Positions 16,971-26,014 of a stretch of 64,000 nucleotides of DNA are shown piece by piece. A model generated the notes under the pieces. The model saw nothing but the letters and a program-made list of their open reading frames with translations, was not told where the DNA came from and ran no database searches. Position numbers and translations under genes: made by a program. The DNA lies in assembly GCA_943192975.1 (NCBI GenBank), contig CALPCJ010000002.1, positions 272,174 through 336,173 on the forward strand, given 5' to 3'. This stretch comes from Senimuribacter intestinalis (GTDB lineage Bacteria; Bacillota; Clostridia; Peptostreptococcales; Anaerovoracaceae). How positions within the stretch are numbered: the stretch's first letter is position 1; every line of letters starts with the position of its first letter.

Positions 16971-18041
16971 ATGAATTATAAAATTGCTGTAGTCAAAGGC
17001 GACGGCATCGGACCTGAAGTCATCGCCGAGACGATAAAAGTATTAGATAAAATCGGAGAAAAGTTCGGTCACACCTTCGAATACACTTATGTCCTTGCCG
17101 GTGGAAACGCCATCGACGAAGCGGGTCAGTGCCTGCCCCCGGAAACCATTGAGATCTGCAAAAAATCCGACGCCGTTTTGCTGGGCGCTGTAGGCGGTCC
17201 TAAATGGGATCACCTGCCGGGTGACGAACGCCCGGAGCGAGCGCTTCTGGGACTTCGCAAAGCCCTGGGGCTCTTTGCCAACCTGCGCCCTGCCATGGTC
17301 TTTGATGAATTGGCTGATGCTTCCCCGCTGAAACCGGAGCTTTTGGCGGGCGGTCTTGATATCGCCGTGGTCAGAGAATTGACCGGCGGCATCTACTTTG
17401 GAAAAAAAGGCATCATCGAAAACACCGATTTAGGTCCTGCCGCCTACGACGTGGAACAGTACGCAGAAGAAGAAGTACGCCGCATCGCGAAAGTCGCTTT
17501 TGATATGGCGATGAAGCGGGACAAAAAGGTAACCAGCGTCGACAAAGCCAACGTTCTAGAAAGCTCTCGCCTCTGGAGACGGATTGTAGGTGAAGTCGCA
17601 AAAGAATATCCGGAAGTAGAACTGGAAAATTTCTATGTAGACAATGCCGCTATGCAGCTCGTGCGAAATCCGAAGCAGTTTGACGTCATCGTCACCAGCA
17701 ACATCTTCGGCGATATTCTCTCCGACGAGGCAAGCCAGATCACCGGCTCCATCGGTATGCTGCCGTCGGCAAGTCTGGCGGAAGGCAATTTCGGCATGTA
17801 CGAACCAGTCCACGGCTCTGCACCTGACATCGCAGGACAGAATCTGGCAAACCCGATTGCCACGATTCTCTCTGCCGCCATGATGCTGCGTTATACCCTC
17901 GGACTGACTGCCGAATCAGACACCATTGAAAACGCTGTCAAAAAATTCTTAGCCAAAGGATACAGAACGCCGGACATTGCGGCGGGCGGTCCTTCTATCG
18001 GCACAAAAGAAGCCGGGGATTTGATTGCGCAACTGCTCTAG
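16971..18041 (+). CDS. leuB: 3-isopropylmalate dehydrogenase
   Basis: A 356-residue NAD-dependent beta-decarboxylating dehydrogenase making 4-methyl-2-oxopentanoate. Motifs are GDGIGPEV near the N-terminus, RELTGGIYFG at the substrate site, and the C-terminal EPVHGSAPDIAGQNLANP. A strong AAGGAG precedes the start 15 bp after leuD. It is the last gene of the leucine operon, followed by a terminator. Confidence 0.97.
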   Translation: MNYKIAVVKGDGIGPEVIAETIKVLDKIGEKFGHTFEYTYVLAGGNAIDEAGQCLPPETIEICKKSDAVLLGAVGGPKWDHLPGDERPERALLGLRKALGLFANLRPAMVFDELADASPLKPELLAGGLDIAVVRELTGGIYFGKKGIIENTDLGPAAYDVEQYAEEEVRRIAKVAFDMAMKRDKKVTSVDKANVLESSRLWRRIVGEVAKEYPEVELENFYVDNAAMQLVRNPKQFDVIVTSNIFGDILSDEASQITGSIGMLPSASLAEGNFGMYEPVHGSAPDIAGQNLANPIATILSAAMMLRYTLGLTAESDTIENAVKKFLAKGYRTPDIAAGGPSIGTKEAGDLIAQLL

Positions 18042-18086
18042 TTCACCCTTTTCGAAACTATCTATTTCTAAAAAGTCTCCTGGTGC

Positions 18087-18114
18087 AAGTCCCGCACTGC
18101 GGGACTTTTTTTTT
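18087..18114 (+). terminator. Intrinsic terminator of the leu operon
   Basis: A 9-bp GC-rich stem (18087-18095 with 18099-18107) and a run of nine T, 45 bp after leuB. Confidence 0.85.
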
Positions 18115-18127
18115 CGTTTCACCAGGC

Positions 18128-18191
18128 TTAAGAATTATTAAGAAAAAATCCAACAAATTCCTATTGATTTTCCCTCCGGTTTTGCTATCAT
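18128..18191 (+). promoter_or_regulatory. Putative activator-dependent promoter with TTAAGA direct repeats
   Basis: TTAAGA at 18128-18133 and 18138-18143, then an extended -10 (TGC, TATCAT, 18186-18191) with no clear -35. The pattern matches the lipoprotein promoter at 1888-1942, which suggests one shared OmpR-type regulator. Confidence 0.4.
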
Positions 18192-18226
18192 TATATATAC
18201 ATCTAATAATAAGGGGACTACACATC

Positions 18227-19015
18227 ATGACAAAAGAAAAGAAAACAAATAGCAAAAAATTTTTGATTTTTATCATAGTCTTACTCCTTTTGGTAAGCCT
18301 ATTTTTTATGCAATATTTTAAAAGCAACGAAAACGCTGCATACAGCGAAAAGAAAATCAGGACAAATATCTCTACCATTGCAACTTTTGATTATTCCAAG
18401 GTTACGACCATCGAGGCACAGATTAAAAATCTGGAAATTACAGAAGCCCACGGTACTTTTGATGTAACGGAAACACTTTCCAAAGACCAGTATAGAAAAA
18501 TCTTCTCCACAAGCGCCATTCTCGGCGATTCTATCACTGAGGGGCTTGCTGACTACGGCTGGCTAGGAAATGAGCAGGTTTTCTGTAAAATCGGCGCGTC
18601 CATTATCAGCGGCGACGACCTATTCACGTCTGCCGCAAATACTTATCCAGGATTTGCATTCTGCTCTTTCGGCATGAATGACATGGGAAATTATAACGGC
18701 AATGCGGATGCATTTATTGAGAAATATACCACTCTGATTCAGGAATTTAAAAAAATCTCTCCAAATACAATCATTCTGGTTAATGGGATTACACCGCCGA
18801 CCAAAAACGCAATTGCCTCTAATCCAATCCTGGGCAATTACAAGAAATTTAACAACGCTCTGAAACAGATGTGCAAGGATTTAAAATTAACCTATATTGA
18901 CAATACTTATATCATAGAAGAACATCCTGAGTTTTATGCCGGCGACGGTATCCATGTCACAGCCGATTACTACCCGCTCTGGATGAACAATATGATTCTG
19001 AAGGCAGGCATATAA
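18227..19015 (+). CDS. Membrane-anchored SGNH-type hydrolase/acyltransferase
   Basis: The start at 18227 is chosen for its AAGGGG site and because a basic start plus one membrane helix (residues 11-28) follows; the resulting protein has 262 residues. The outside domain has GDSITEG (nucleophile S102), the GMND block III (149-152) and the catalytic DGIH (240-243). SGNH enzymes act as esterases or acetyltransferases on surface sugars. The neighbours (DUF4358, MBOAT, DHHW) make O-acetylation or deacetylation of a wall polymer the best guess. The stop overlaps the next start. Confidence 0.85.
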   Translation: MTKEKKTNSKKFLIFIIVLLLLVSLFFMQYFKSNENAAYSEKKIRTNISTIATFDYSKVTTIEAQIKNLEITEAHGTFDVTETLSKDQYRKIFSTSAILGDSITEGLADYGWLGNEQVFCKIGASIISGDDLFTSAANTYPGFAFCSFGMNDMGNYNGNADAFIEKYTTLIQEFKKISPNTIILVNGITPPTKNAIASNPILGNYKKFNNALKQMCKDLKLTYIDNTYIIEEHPEFYAGDGIHVTADYYPLWMNNMILKAGI

Positions 19016-19476
19016 TGATTAAAAAAGCAGTTTTCGTCCTAATTTTGATTTTATTTCTTGCCGGTGTCTATGAGAGCGCCGGTGCAAACGATATTCCCAT
19101 GGAGGATATTGAAACACAACTGACCACAGCATGCGATATGACCCACATGACAAAGTGTGATAACCGAAATCTGATGCAGTTTTTTGGTCTGGATTATGAA
19201 CAGTACGATTCTCACCTCTACTATAAAGGAAAAGAGGCGCTCAGCGTCGATGAAGTACTGATTGTAAAAGCCCATGAAAAATCTGATTTAGATGGGGTCA
19301 AAGATGCCGTCGAAAAACGCATCGCATCGCAAACCGCAACCTTTGATGGATACGGTCCTGCGCAGGTTGCGCTGCTTTCAGATGCCGTGATTATCACAAA
19401 AGGAAATTATTTATTTTACTGCACTGATCAACATGCAGAAAAATTTGGGGAGGTGTTCTGCGATGCTGTTCAGTAG
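19015..19476 (+). CDS. DUF4358-type exported protein
   Basis: A 153-residue protein with an N-terminal signal/anchor (residues 4-20) and a domain matching the DUF4358 pattern: an EVLIVKAHE strand, KRIASQTATFDGYGPAQ and the ITKGNYLFYC end. This family commonly sits beside MBOAT and SGNH/DHHW genes in Firmicutes, but has no proven activity. It begins inside the stop of the SGNH gene and overlaps the start of the MBOAT gene by 14 bp, so the three are tightly coupled. Confidence 0.75.
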   Translation: MIKKAVFVLILILFLAGVYESAGANDIPMEDIETQLTTACDMTHMTKCDNRNLMQFFGLDYEQYDSHLYYKGKEALSVDEVLIVKAHEKSDLDGVKDAVEKRIASQTATFDGYGPAQVALLSDAVIITKGNYLFYCTDQHAEKFGEVFCDAVQ

Positions 19477-20857
19477 TATCCTGTTTTTATTTTACTTTCT
19501 GCCGGTGACGTTGTTCATCTACACCATCGTCCCCCGCAGACTAAAAAATCCGGTTCTGCTCATTGCCAGCATTTTCTTCTATAGCTGGGGAGAGCCGATT
19601 TATGTGATCCTGATGCTGTTCAGCGCTGTCTTCAATTATCTTATGGCAATCGATATCAGGCGTGAACAGATTCATAACAAAACCGGAAAAAGCACACTGA
19701 TTTTTACAGTTATCGTCAATCTGTTTATCCTGTGCTTTTTTAAATACTACGGCTTCCTCATGGACACCATAAACGACCTGCTTGGTACTGAAATCAAATA
19801 TACAGCGCTAGCACTGCCCATCGGTATTTCTTTTTATACCTTTCAGGCACTTTCCTATATTTTCGATGTATACAGGGGCAACGTGCACGTACAGCGAAAC
19901 CTGCTGCATTTTGCACTCTATCTTGCCCTCTTCCCGCAGCTGATTGCAGGTCCTATTGTCAAATACAAAGACATCGCACTACAGCTCAAGGAAAGAACCC
20001 TCACATTGGAAAAATTTGGAGATGGTACACGCCGCTTTCTGATCGGACTTGGCAAAAAAGTCATTCTCGCCAATAATCTGGGGGCAATTCACGCTGCTGT
20101 GACTGCACTGCCCGACCAGCAAGTTTCTGTACTCACCTATTGGATCGGCATCATCTGTTATACTCTGCAGATTTACTTCGATTTCAGCGGCTATTCCGAT
20201 ATGGCAATCGGTCTTGGCAAAATGTTCGGATTTGAATTCTTAGAAAACTTCAATTACCCGTATATTTCCAAAACCGTTACCGAATTCTGGCGCAGATGGC
20301 ATATGTCCCTATCGACCTGGTTCAGAGAGTATGTCTATATCCCGCTGGGCGGCAATCGTGTTTCTACAAAGCGGCATATTCTCAACTTGCTGATTGTATG
20401 GTCATTGACTGGACTCTGGCACGGCGCCAGCTGGAATTTCGTTGCATGGGGTCTTTACTATGGCTTCCTGCTGATTCTTGAGAAATATTTCCTGGGAAAT
20501 CATTTAGAAAAATGTCCCGCCACTGTCCAGCATATCTATACGATGCTCATCGTCGCCATCGGCTGGGTCTTCTTCAGCAGTGAAACCTTAACCGGCGCAC
20601 TGCAGTATCTGCAAGTGCTCTTCTGCGCAGGCGGTGTTCCCCTTGCAGATACTATGACGCTATACCTGCTGCGCACCAACTGGGTATTCCTGCTGCTTGG
20701 AATTCTCATTGCAACCCCAGAACCAATGAAGCAGTTTGAAATCCTGCGCAAACGAAATGGACTGCTCAGTACCCTGCTATTACTGGGACTCCTTGCCCTG
20801 TGCACTGCTTACCTAGTATTCAGCAGCTATAACCCGTTTCTGTATTTTAGGTTCTAA
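19463..20857 (+). CDS. MBOAT-family membrane O-acyltransferase (AlgI/DltB-like)
   Basis: A 464-residue polytopic protein with about ten hydrophobic segments. The start at 19463 is preferred to an upstream one because GGGGAGGTG lies just before it and MLFSSILFLFYFLPV is the canonical AlgI-type beginning. Family landmarks are YFDFSGYSDMAIG, FWRRWHMSLSTWFREYVYIPLGG and the active-site histidine in WHGASWNF. It should pass acyl (acetyl) groups across the membrane to an outside partner, here the SGNH and DHHW proteins. The polymer target is unknown. Confidence 0.93.
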   Translation: MLFSSILFLFYFLPVTLFIYTIVPRRLKNPVLLIASIFFYSWGEPIYVILMLFSAVFNYLMAIDIRREQIHNKTGKSTLIFTVIVNLFILCFFKYYGFLMDTINDLLGTEIKYTALALPIGISFYTFQALSYIFDVYRGNVHVQRNLLHFALYLALFPQLIAGPIVKYKDIALQLKERTLTLEKFGDGTRRFLIGLGKKVILANNLGAIHAAVTALPDQQVSVLTYWIGIICYTLQIYFDFSGYSDMAIGLGKMFGFEFLENFNYPYISKTVTEFWRRWHMSLSTWFREYVYIPLGGNRVSTKRHILNLLIVWSLTGLWHGASWNFVAWGLYYGFLLILEKYFLGNHLEKCPATVQHIYTMLIVAIGWVFFSSETLTGALQYLQVLFCAGGVPLADTMTLYLLRTNWVFLLLGILIATPEPMKQFEILRKRNGLLSTLLLLGLLALCTAYLVFSSYNPFLYFRF

Positions 20858-21004
20858 TGGTTCCGTCCCAAGAGGACGAGCAATGGCGAAGTTCGATTGG
20901 TCTGACGGACCTTATGCTTTAAATCCCCAAGAAAGCAAGCCCACGGCGAAGCTTGATTGGCAGGATTTAGTCGTATAATGGTTCCGTCCCAAGAGGACGA
21001 GCAA
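20855..21004 (+). repeat. Tandem hairpin repeat of about 60 bp between MBOAT and DHHW genes
   Basis: A 29-bp block is identical at 20855-20883 and 20976-21004. Between them a diverged copy shows the same core (CCCAAGA at 20867, 20926 and 20988). A second block, GGCGAAGTTCGATTGG (20885-20900), recurs with two changes at 20945-20960. Unit 1 folds GGTTCCGTC..CCAA against TTGGTCTGACGGACC; unit 2 folds AAATCC.CCAA against TTGG.CAGGATTT. The third unit is cut short. It fills most of the gap inside an operon and has no coding potential. Confidence 0.7.
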
Positions 21005-21049
21005 ACTGCCAAACGGTAATATAAATTGCAAAAAAAAGGATTATCAATT

Positions 21050-22198
21050 ATGAACAAAAAATTAACCGATACAATATTAGGGCTTTGTTTCATCGCTGTT
21101 CTTGCGGGGGTCTTCCTCTGCAATCTGTTCAGCAGTGATCAAAGTTTTTCAGAAGAAGAAAACAGAGTACTACAGGATAAACCGACATTCACCTTTTCTT
21201 CTTATGTGGAAGGTCGCTATGAAAAAAAACTGGAATCCTATGTCAACGACCAATTTCCTGCCAGAAATACGTTCATAAAAATCAAAACAGCATCTGACGT
21301 GACCTGCGGCAAGCTGGAATCAGGCGGCGTCTACCGCTGCAAAGATAACTACCTGATGGAATCTATCACGGAACCTTCAGAGCACTGGATGAAATCCACC
21401 CTCTCCAGTCTGACTCAGTTCAAACGCCAGTACAAAAAACTGAACATGTACTTTATGCTGGCGCCAAATGCCGCCAATATTCTGTGCGACAAATTGCCTG
21501 CAACCGTAATCACTGCAGATCAAAACCAATCCATTAATCAGTTTTATAAAGGAGTCGAAGAGTGCGGCATCAAGCCTATTGATGTGCGTTCCATCTTAAC
21601 CAAAAACGCAAAGCAAAATACACAGCTCTACTATAGAACCGACCATCACTGGACCACCGACGGTGCGTTTCTCGCATATAAAGAAGCTGTTTCCATTATG
21701 AAACTGACCGATAATGTAAGCTATAAACGCTATGTCGTAAAAAACGATTTTCGCGGCACCCTGGCTTCCAAAAGCGGTTTCACCAACGGTCAAAATGACC
21801 CGCTAACCATTTACTTGCCAAATAAAGACAAAGATTACCATAATTCCGTCATTTACTATGCGGATACCAAAACGAAGACAACGGAGTTTTACCAGCTTGA
21901 CAATCTGGATACCAAAGACGCTTATACCGTATTCGGCGGCAGCAACCATCCGATGTACACCATCAAAACCCCTACTGCCTCCGAAAAAAAATTACTGCTG
22001 GTCAAGGATTCTTACGCTAACAGCATGATTCCGTTCCTTGCACAGAATTTCCGCGAAATCGTCGTCGTCGATCCTCGCTATTTCTTTGATGATATCAACG
22101 ATATCATTAAATCAGAAGGCATCACGGATGTACTATTCCTCTACAATGCCAATACCTTCTTTGCAGACAACTCGCTGGAAATGATGCTGACAGCGTAA
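21050..22198 (+). CDS. DHHW-family protein (AlgX/DltD-like partner of MBOAT)
   Basis: The start at 21050 is preferred because AAAGGA lies 9 bp upstream; the protein has 382 residues. There is one N-terminal membrane anchor (8-25), then an extracytoplasmic domain with the DHHW signature at 198-201 in YYRTDHHWT and the late VKDSYANSM serine motif. DHHW proteins work with MBOATs in polysaccharide O-acetylation. The gene is last in the operon and is followed by a strong bidirectional terminator. Confidence 0.87.
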   Translation: MNKKLTDTILGLCFIAVLAGVFLCNLFSSDQSFSEEENRVLQDKPTFTFSSYVEGRYEKKLESYVNDQFPARNTFIKIKTASDVTCGKLESGGVYRCKDNYLMESITEPSEHWMKSTLSSLTQFKRQYKKLNMYFMLAPNAANILCDKLPATVITADQNQSINQFYKGVEECGIKPIDVRSILTKNAKQNTQLYYRTDHHWTTDGAFLAYKEAVSIMKLTDNVSYKRYVVKNDFRGTLASKSGFTNGQNDPLTIYLPNKDKDYHNSVIYYADTKTKTTEFYQLDNLDTKDAYTVFGGSNHPMYTIKTPTASEKKLLLVKDSYANSMIPFLAQNFREIVVVDPRYFFDDINDIIKSEGITDVLFLYNANTFFADNSLEMMLTA

Positions 22199-22209
22199 AT
22201 ACGATAAAT

Positions 22210-22252
22210 AAAAAGAACGCCCTGCATGTATGGACCACAGGGCGTTCTTTTT
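22210..22252. terminator. Bidirectional terminator between two converging operons
   Basis: A perfect 15-bp stem (22210-22224 with 22238-22252) with an A-run on one side and a T-run on the other serves both the DHHW gene and the minus-strand amidohydrolase gene that ends at 22255. Confidence 0.88.
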
Positions 22253-22254
22253 GT

Positions 22255-23829
22255 TTATGATATAGCGCGATAAGTCACCTTCCCGCCTGTCATGGTTAGA
22301 ACAACTTTTGCTCCGGAAATTTCCTCTACAGGAATTTCAAACAGATTTCTGTCAAGCACGGTCAAATCCGCATATTTGCCGACAGAAATCGTACCCCGTA
22401 CATCCTCACTAAACCCTGCATACGCCCCCTCATAGGTAAACGCCTGCAGCGCTTCTTCTAAGGTCAACCCGTACTGGGGATACCAGGTCTTGCCGGAAAC
22501 CGGGTCTTTACGGGTTACCGCATACTGCAGATTGGGCAGGATATCAAATTTTTCTACCGGGCAGTCGGAGCCTGCACACTGATGCACGCCCAGCTCAGCA
22601 AACCTTCGCCAGTTATAGCTGGTAGCCTCCAGTTCCTCTCCTACGCAGTCTTCTACGATATGCATATCATAGCGGACAAAAATCGGCTGAATATATGCCA
22701 GCAGATTCAGTTTCTGAAACCAGTCCTGCTGCTTTTCGCTCATAATCTGGCAATGGACGATCCCGTGGCGAAGATTCGCCTTTGGATTCTCATAATGCGC
22801 CCTGCGCAGCGCATTCAGCGTCTGTTCCAGTGCACCGTCGCCGATACAATGAATCGCCATCTGCATTCCGTACTCCTGCGCCAAGGATATCATCTCCTGC
22901 AGTTTCTCATCGGTATAATTCAGCACGCCACAGGTTTCCGGCGCGTTGCAATACGGCGCAAGCATAGCCGCCGTATGGGCGCCGAGAGATCCGTCTGTAA
23001 TAATCTTCAGCGGTCCGATTCTGAAAAAACCGTAATCATCGCCGGTTCTGTGCCCTGCTGCAAGAAATTGTTTCAGCTCCGGCAGGGTTTCCAGATTGCA
23101 CTGTTCATAAATCCGCACATCCAGCTTTCCTGCTTCGGAAAGCTCTCTGTACGCCTGTAAAATCAGCTTCCCGCAGGTGCCCGGCAGCACCGTAAAATCA
23201 TCGGTATGAACTTCCGTAATACCGGCTCTTGCGGCAGCGCGCGCCGCATCCTGAATCAGTTCCTTCAGTTCATCTAAATCCGGCAGCGGCTCCGCCTCAG
23301 AAATGGCGTTTTGCATCTGTTCTCTGACGATACCGTCCGGACAGCTTTCCAAAAGTCCCGAAAGCGCCAGCGCTTTTGTATTGCAAACGGAAATATGCAG
23401 ACAAGCTCTCTGCAATACCACCGGCACCTCTTCTGAAATCGCATCTAGATCCGTCCTGGTAGGCATGGTTTTTTCTATCCAGTCGTCCTGGTTGAAACCG
23501 CCTGCCAGGAGCCATCCACCCTTCTCGCTGATTTCAGAAACTCTGCCGCGGCAAAGCTCCATCGCTTCTGACAGTGACTTAGTCTCTGACAGATCGATGG
23601 TTCTCCGAACCATGGCGTCGTAAATAAAATGCAGGTGACTGTCGATAAATCCCGGCACCACGAATCTTCCGGCAAGGTCAATCCGCTCCGTCCTGCTGCT
23701 TGCCAGCGCCAGCATCTCCTGGTCACTACCCAGCGCTGCAATCACGCCGTTTTTCACTGCTATAGCGCTGCATGCAGGATATGCCTGATCCTGCGTATAA
23801 ATTGTTCCGTTGTAGAAAATGGTATCCAT
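22255..23829 (-). CDS. YtcJ-like metal-dependent amidohydrolase (1)
   Basis: A 524-residue amidohydrolase-superfamily enzyme. The composite N-terminal sandwich leads into the metal motif DSHLHF. Later metal ligands fit MAIHCIGDGA, LRHGIVHCQ and the final aspartate in GSDCPVEK. The closest known types are YtcJ and N-substituted formamide deformylases, which hydrolyse amide bonds of small molecules. It is the last gene of the seven-gene minus-strand operon and a distant paralogue of the gene at 27488. The substrate is unknown. AGAAGGAG precedes the start. Confidence 0.87.
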   Translation of the reverse strand: MDTIFYNGTIYTQDQAYPACSAIAVKNGVIAALGSDQEMLALASSRTERIDLAGRFVVPGFIDSHLHFIYDAMVRRTIDLSETKSLSEAMELCRGRVSEISEKGGWLLAGGFNQDDWIEKTMPTRTDLDAISEEVPVVLQRACLHISVCNTKALALSGLLESCPDGIVREQMQNAISEAEPLPDLDELKELIQDAARAAARAGITEVHTDDFTVLPGTCGKLILQAYRELSEAGKLDVRIYEQCNLETLPELKQFLAAGHRTGDDYGFFRIGPLKIITDGSLGAHTAAMLAPYCNAPETCGVLNYTDEKLQEMISLAQEYGMQMAIHCIGDGALEQTLNALRRAHYENPKANLRHGIVHCQIMSEKQQDWFQKLNLLAYIQPIFVRYDMHIVEDCVGEELEATSYNWRRFAELGVHQCAGSDCPVEKFDILPNLQYAVTRKDPVSGKTWYPQYGLTLEEALQAFTYEGAYAGFSEDVRGTISVGKYADLTVLDRNLFEIPVEEISGAKVVLTMTGGKVTYRAIS

Positions 23830-23922
23830 AAATGCAATCTCCTTCTGTGATAATACATTTATTATATCAGCTTCCTTTTCCCACTGTAAACAATAAATTC
23901 CAGCAAAATCAGCACAATTTAT

Positions 23923-24699
23923 TTACCACTTCTTCGACGGAAAGTCCGGTTTCCGTTTCTCATAGAAGGCTGCCAATCCTTCTTTTGCGTCTTCACTGGT
24001 AAAGGCTTTATACCCCAGCAGCGCCTCCGTCTCAAAAGCCTGTTCAGCCGGCATTTCTCTCAGCTTCAGCACAGATTCCTTTGCCGTCTGCACTGCCCTT
24101 GTACTGCAGGCGCAGAGCTTCTTTGCCATCTCCATGGCTTTCTCCATCACCTGTTCAGGCGGTACCACCGCATTTAAAAGTCCATAGTCTAACGCCTTTT
24201 GCGCATCGATCCTCTCGCCGCTTAAAATCAGTTCCATTGCTCTGACATAAGGAATCTGTCTTGCCAATCTTACCAGCGTGCCGCCGGCAGGCACGATTCC
24301 CAGAGAAACTTCCGGAAGGGCAAATACTGCCTGACTGGAAGCCACTCTGATGTCCGACGCCAGCATAATTTCAAAACCGCCGCCCATGCAAAGTCCATTA
24401 ACTGCGCAAATAAGCGGTTTAAATAGCCTGCTGTGCTTTAAATGTGCTGCGTCCCACTCGTCGATATAATGTCCCTGTCCCAAATACGGAATGGATTCCG
24501 TCAGATCCGCCCCGACACAGAAAGCCTTCTCTCCTGTTCCTGTCAAAATGCATACTGCTACATGGTCATCCTTCTGCGCTTTTTCAAAAGCCTCTCCTAA
24601 GTCCTGATACATCTGCAGCGTCAGGGTATTCAGCTTTTCCGGTCTGTTAAACCAAATCACTGCAATCCCATCTTTCACCTCATAAGAAATATGCGTCAT
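23923..24699 (-). CDS. Enoyl-CoA hydratase/isomerase family protein
   Basis: A 258-residue crotonase-fold protein. The start at 24699 is chosen because AAGGAG lies 8 bp upstream and the ATG shares a base with the stop of the CoA-transferase gene (TGATG). Both glutamates of true hydratases are in place, in CMGGGFEIMLASD and LPEVSLGIVPAGG, so hydration of an enoyl-CoA is likely rather than only isomerisation. In this operon it could interconvert HMG-CoA-like and methylglutaconyl-CoA-like esters. That role is inferred from context. Confidence 0.88.
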   Translation of the reverse strand: MTHISYEVKDGIAVIWFNRPEKLNTLTLQMYQDLGEAFEKAQKDDHVAVCILTGTGEKAFCVGADLTESIPYLGQGHYIDEWDAAHLKHSRLFKPLICAVNGLCMGGGFEIMLASDIRVASSQAVFALPEVSLGIVPAGGTLVRLARQIPYVRAMELILSGERIDAQKALDYGLLNAVVPPEQVMEKAMEMAKKLCACSTRAVQTAKESVLKLREMPAEQAFETEALLGYKAFTSEDAKEGLAAFYEKRKPDFPSKKW

Positions 24700-25895
24700 C
24701 ACAAAACTCCTTCCTCTGAAAGCACACGGATTTCTTCTTCCGAATATCCCAAAAACTCTTGATAAATTCGGGCGTTGCCTTCTCCGATCTCCGGCGCGCG
24801 GCCCGAAGTATCACACGGCGTTTCACTCAATTTAATCGGTGTTCCGAACAGCTTGCCGTGAGCATTTCCGTAAGCATAGTCGATAAACATGTCCCTGTGA
24901 TTCAGCTGCGGATCTAAAAGCACCTGATCTATCGTATGAATCGCTGTCAGCGGTAATTTTTCCGCCAGCGCGTCCTGCAGCTCCTGACAGGTATACGCAG
25001 AAAACCACTGATTGATTTTCGGCAAAATTCTCCTATTGTAAACTTCTTCGTCAAAGCGCTTTGCCATGGTATCAATTTCAGGATCCTGCAAAAGCTCCGG
25101 TTCGCCAAAGAACTCGCAGGTCGTCTTCCAAAAACGATCTGTATAGCCGCCGAAGAAGACTTCGCCATCCTTTGCTCTGAATTTCCCATAAGGTCTGCAA
25201 AGGGGATGATCATTTCCAAGAGGCTGCTGCACCTGGTCCCCCACCGTATAATTGGAAACGGCATTTTCTGTCAGCGCCAGAGAGGCGTCCAGCTGCGCCA
25301 CGTCCACCAGCTGTCCCTGTCCCGTTTTCTGCGCGTGAATGTACGCAGAAAGAGTTCCAATCGCGCCGAAAAAAGTTGCCGCCAAATCCCCGATAATCGT
25401 ACCGATTCTGGTCGGTTCACCGGGCATACCGTTCATGGACCAGAGCCCGCTGAGCGCCTGCCCGCTGTTATCATATGCAGGCCATGTCGAATAGGGTCCC
25501 GTCTGTCCAAATCCCGAAATTGCCGTATAAACCAGCTTCGGATTGTACGTTTTCAAATTTTCATAACCAACACCCAGCTTATCCATTACGCCGGCGCGAT
25601 AATTTTCCACAACAATATCCGCTTTTTGAACCATCTGCCGGAAAATATCCTTTGCCCGCGGCTCTTTCAAGTTCAACGTGATTGCCTCTTTATTCCTGTT
25701 ATACTGGGCGAAGAAAGCGCTCTGCCGCTTATCTCCATCTACAAGATATGGCTCAAAATCCCGTGTATAGTCCGGATCACCGGGATTTTCAATCTTAATC
25801 ACTCTGGCGCCAAGATCCGCTAATATCATCGTTGCATAAGGTCCTGCAACAACTCTTGTTAAATCCAGTATCGTTACACCTTCCAGTGGTTTCAT
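24699..25895 (-). CDS. CaiB/BaiF-type (family III) CoA-transferase
   Basis: A 398-residue enzyme that moves CoA between a donor acyl-CoA and a free acid. The start at 25895 is set by GGAGG 9 nt upstream. Landmarks are DLTRVVAGPYATMILADLGARVIKIE, the QYNRNKEAI strand, and the catalytic aspartate in VDVAQLDASLAL. Family III transferases often activate acids for anaerobic breakdown. Here it would load the acid released by the amidohydrolases or formed in the pathway. It shares a base with the hydratase start. Confidence 0.9.
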   Translation of the reverse strand: MKPLEGVTILDLTRVVAGPYATMILADLGARVIKIENPGDPDYTRDFEPYLVDGDKRQSAFFAQYNRNKEAITLNLKEPRAKDIFRQMVQKADIVVENYRAGVMDKLGVGYENLKTYNPKLVYTAISGFGQTGPYSTWPAYDNSGQALSGLWSMNGMPGEPTRIGTIIGDLAATFFGAIGTLSAYIHAQKTGQGQLVDVAQLDASLALTENAVSNYTVGDQVQQPLGNDHPLCRPYGKFRAKDGEVFFGGYTDRFWKTTCEFFGEPELLQDPEIDTMAKRFDEEVYNRRILPKINQWFSAYTCQELQDALAEKLPLTAIHTIDQVLLDPQLNHRDMFIDYAYGNAHGKLFGTPIKLSETPCDTSGRAPEIGEGNARIYQEFLGYSEEEIRVLSEEGVL

Positions 25896-25916
25896 TTTCT
25901 TTTTCCTCCATAAACT

Positions 25917-25956
25917 CATACCGGAAAGCCTGACTTTTCAGTGACTTTCCGGTATG
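25917..25956. other. Intergenic 12-bp hairpin between symporter and CoA-transferase genes
   Basis: Arms 25917-25928 and 25945-25956 are perfect inverted repeats, with an inner CTGA/TCAG pair. No T-run follows on the minus strand, so it is more likely an RNA stability or processing element than a terminator. Confidence 0.55.
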
Positions 25957-26014
25957 GATCCAAAACAAGACAAGTCTTTATTTTACAGAATTCATTTCAC
26001 TTGTGTTATAATGA

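Noticed and set aside
22582..23160. Long plus-strand open frame inside the amidohydrolase gene
   Set aside because: Antisense shadow of a clearly conserved enzyme; no ribosome site and no family features.
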